Assembly: GCA_944391255.1 (NCBI GenBank)
Contig: CALXSW010000174.1
Location: 1-7,213, forward strand
Length of the DNA: 7,213 nt
Direction: 5' to 3'
Origin: an uncultured Clostridia bacterium
GTDB taxonomy: Bacteria; Bacillota; Clostridia; UBA1381
Shown: positions 5,964 through 7,213 of the stretch, piece after piece
Layout: each line of letters starts with the position of its first letter
Position numbering within the stretch: position 1 is the stretch's first letter
The notes under the pieces: generated by a model
What the model was told of the DNA's origin: nothing
What the model saw: only the letters and a program-made list of their open reading frames with translations
Database searches by the model: none
Position numbers and translations under genes: made by a program

Positions 5964-7067
5964 ATGAAAGTAATATTTGCCGGCGGCGGAACAGGCGGAC
6001 ATATAAATCCGGCTATATCAATAGCAGATTTTGCCGCGTCAAAGGAAGAAAATTTTGAGGCGCTTTTTATAGGAACGAAGAGAGGTCTTGAGTCAAAGCT
6101 CGTTCCGGCTGCGGGATATGATATAAAATATATAGATATAGAGGGATTCAGCAGAAAGAATATGCTGAAAAATGTCGGCGTCATGAAAAAGCTTATGGAG
6201 TCGCGCAGAGAATGCAGAAAGATAATACGCGAGTTCAAGCCTGACTGCGTCGTATGCACAGGCGGATATGTGAGCGGCCCTGTAGCTATGGCGGCGTATA
6301 AGGAAAAGGTGAGCGCGCTTATCCATGAGCAGAACGTCTATCCGGGACTTACAGTAAAGGGTTCGGAGAAATATGTTGATTATCTCGCGCTCAGCTTTGA
6401 TGAAACTGTAAACTTCCTTAAAAAGAAGGAAAAATGTGTTGTAACCGGTAATCCTATACGCCCGGAGATACTGAAAGCGGACAGAGAAAGCGCGCGTAAA
6501 AAGCTTGGAATAAAAGGCAGGTTTATACTTGTGTTCGGCGGAAGTCTTGGCGCTGACAGGATAAATGAAACGGTTATAGGAATGCTGCCGGAGCTTAGAA
6601 AGGACAGGAGTATAAAGCTGCTGTTCGGAACGGGCGACAGGAATTACGCGAAGGTAAAGAAGCTGGCGGCAGACAAGGGCATAACGGATCATGACAGCAA
6701 TATAGAGATCGTTCCGTATATAAATAATATGGCAGACGTAATGGCGGCGGCAGATATAGTTGTGGCGCGCTCGGGCGCTATAACGGTGTCGGAGCTTGCG
6801 GCGCTCGGCAAACCGTCTGTGCTTATCCCATCGCCAAACGTTGTAAGAAACCACCAGGAGCAGAACGCGCGCGAGTTTGAGAAGAACGGCGCCGCGGCGG
6901 TGATAACAGAATCGGAGCTTTCATCAGATGTGCTTTGGGAAAAGCTCAAGACAATGCTAAATGACAAGAAAGCGCTTGATGCAATGTCTGAAAACGTATT
7001 GAAAATGGCAAAAACTGACGCGCTCGAAAAGCTCTATGAGCTTATGAAAGCTATGTCGGATAAGTGA
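5964..7067 (+). CDS. murG: UDP-N-acetylglucosamine--lipid I GlcNAc transferase (MurG)
   Basis: This GT-B fold glycosyltransferase is peripheral on the inner membrane face and converts lipid I to lipid II using UDP-GlcNAc. The 367 residues are a normal family length. The N-terminal domain has the glycine-rich loop GGGTGGHINP (residues 7-16, with His13 at the conserved position), a second Gly-rich GGYVSGP segment and HEQN (121-124). The C-terminal domain has GGSLGA (192-197) and ARSGAITVSELAALGKP starting at 268, with Glu277 at the position that binds the GlcNAc nucleotide's ribose. NHQEQN is at 296-301. The gene ends with TGA. It is separated from ftsW by 62 bases containing a strong hairpin but presumably belongs to the same operon. 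An in-frame GTG at 5961 would add one residue. Confidence 0.96.
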   Translation: MKVIFAGGGTGGHINPAISIADFAASKEENFEALFIGTKRGLESKLVPAAGYDIKYIDIEGFSRKNMLKNVGVMKKLMESRRECRKIIREFKPDCVVCTGGYVSGPVAMAAYKEKVSALIHEQNVYPGLTVKGSEKYVDYLALSFDETVNFLKKKEKCVVTGNPIRPEILKADRESARKKLGIKGRFILVFGGSLGADRINETVIGMLPELRKDRSIKLLFGTGDRNYAKVKKLAADKGITDHDSNIEIVPYINNMADVMAAADIVVARSGAITVSELAALGKPSVLIPSPNVVRNHQEQNAREFEKNGAAAVITESELSSDVLWEKLKTMLNDKKALDAMSENVLKMAKTDALEKLYELMKAMSDK

Positions 7068-7077
7068 TAAAGATATG

Positions 7078-7153
7078 GTGACAGACAGGGATGGTCCTTT
7101 TTTGTCAACTTTTTGAGAAAAGTTGACAAAAAAGGACCGTCCCCGTCTGTCAC
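7078..7153. repeat. 76-bp near-perfect palindrome downstream of murG (REP/MITE-like element)
   Basis: Positions 7078-7113 pair with 7118-7153: 34 of 36 positions are Watson-Crick, with one A/C mismatch (7087/7144), one T-G pair (7092/7139) and a 4-nt TGAG loop. The termini read GTGACAGACAGGGA and, on the other arm, the near-complement ending in GTCTGTCAC. The arms carry GGTCC, then T6/A6 runs and GTTGAC. Similar GACAG-GGGACGGTCC-TTTTTTGTC palindromes are, from my general knowledge, dispersed in many Clostridia genomes, some near REP-associated IS200-like transposases. No transposase is in this window. It begins 11 bases after the murG stop and could also form a strong 3' mRNA hairpin, but no U-tract follows. 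Confidence 0.75.
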
Positions 7154-7165
7154 TACAGAGATCAC

Positions 7166-7190
7166 TATTTCAGCTGATTTTACTGAAATA
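7166..7190. repeat. Short perfect inverted repeat near the right edge
   Basis: TATTTCAG (7166-7173) and CTGAAATA (7183-7190) are exact reverse complements, 8 bp each, with a 9-nt spacer. No U-tract or convincing promoter box is next to it. It could be an operator-like site, part of a hairpin, or chance in AT-rich DNA. Confidence 0.35.
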
Positions 7191-7213
7191 CCAAAGAATA
7201 CAGTAACAATAAC

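Noticed and set aside
6093..6854. Long open frame (253 codons) on the - strand within murG
   Set aside because: It lies wholly antisense to a gene with full MurG motifs, has Arg/Tyr/His-rich composition typical of a shadow frame, and has no recognisable domain.
7103..7128. TTGACA hexamers on both strands inside the palindrome (7123-7128 on +, 7103-7108 on -), as outward promoters
   Set aside because: The positions 17 bp downstream read TCTGTC on both strands, with no -10-like box.
7078..7153. Palindrome as a classical intrinsic terminator for the operon
   Set aside because: The right arm is followed by TACAGAG rather than a T-run; terminator activity is possible but not supported by the standard signature.

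Overview
The window is a slice of a division and cell wall (dcw) cluster from a low-to-moderate GC Gram-positive bacterium, most likely a Clostridia-class anaerobe, with Ruminococcaceae/Oscillospirales my best guess. Four things support this: class B penicillin-binding protein with C-terminal PASTA domains directly upstream of murE; purine-rich Shine-Dalgarno sites at even spacing; heavy use of ATA (Ile) and AGA (Arg) codons; and a MurE of the meso-diaminopimelate type. The organism assignment is inference, since no taxonomic marker gene is present.

Layout, all genes on the + strand. Positions 2-493 are the 3' end of a PASTA-containing transpeptidase (SpoVD/PBP2B-like), cut by the left edge. 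murE is at 529-1971. A 166-bp gap (1972-2137) holds two imperfect stem-loops. murF is at 2138-3505, mraY at 3508-4536 (two bases after the murF stop), and ftsW/spoVE-type flippase-family glycosyltransferase at 4555-5901. A 62-bp gap follows with a strong hairpin at 5908-5942. murG is at 5964-7067. The right edge (7068-7213) has no convincing gene. It holds a near-perfect 76-bp palindrome at 7078-7153 and a small inverted repeat at 7166-7190.

The genes form one pathway. MurE adds the third peptide residue to UDP-MurNAc-dipeptide and MurF adds D-Ala-D-Ala. MraY moves the phospho-MurNAc-pentapeptide to undecaprenyl phosphate (lipid I), and MurG adds GlcNAc (lipid II). FtsW polymerises the glycan with its partner class B PBP, here the upstream PASTA protein. 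murD, which sits between mraY and spoVE in Bacillus subtilis, is absent from this stretch.

Most of the window is ordinary core biology and I see no new enzymatic system in it. The less ordinary parts are the intergenic structures, above all the 76-bp palindrome after murG, and the long basic, repeat-bearing N-terminal tail of FtsW.
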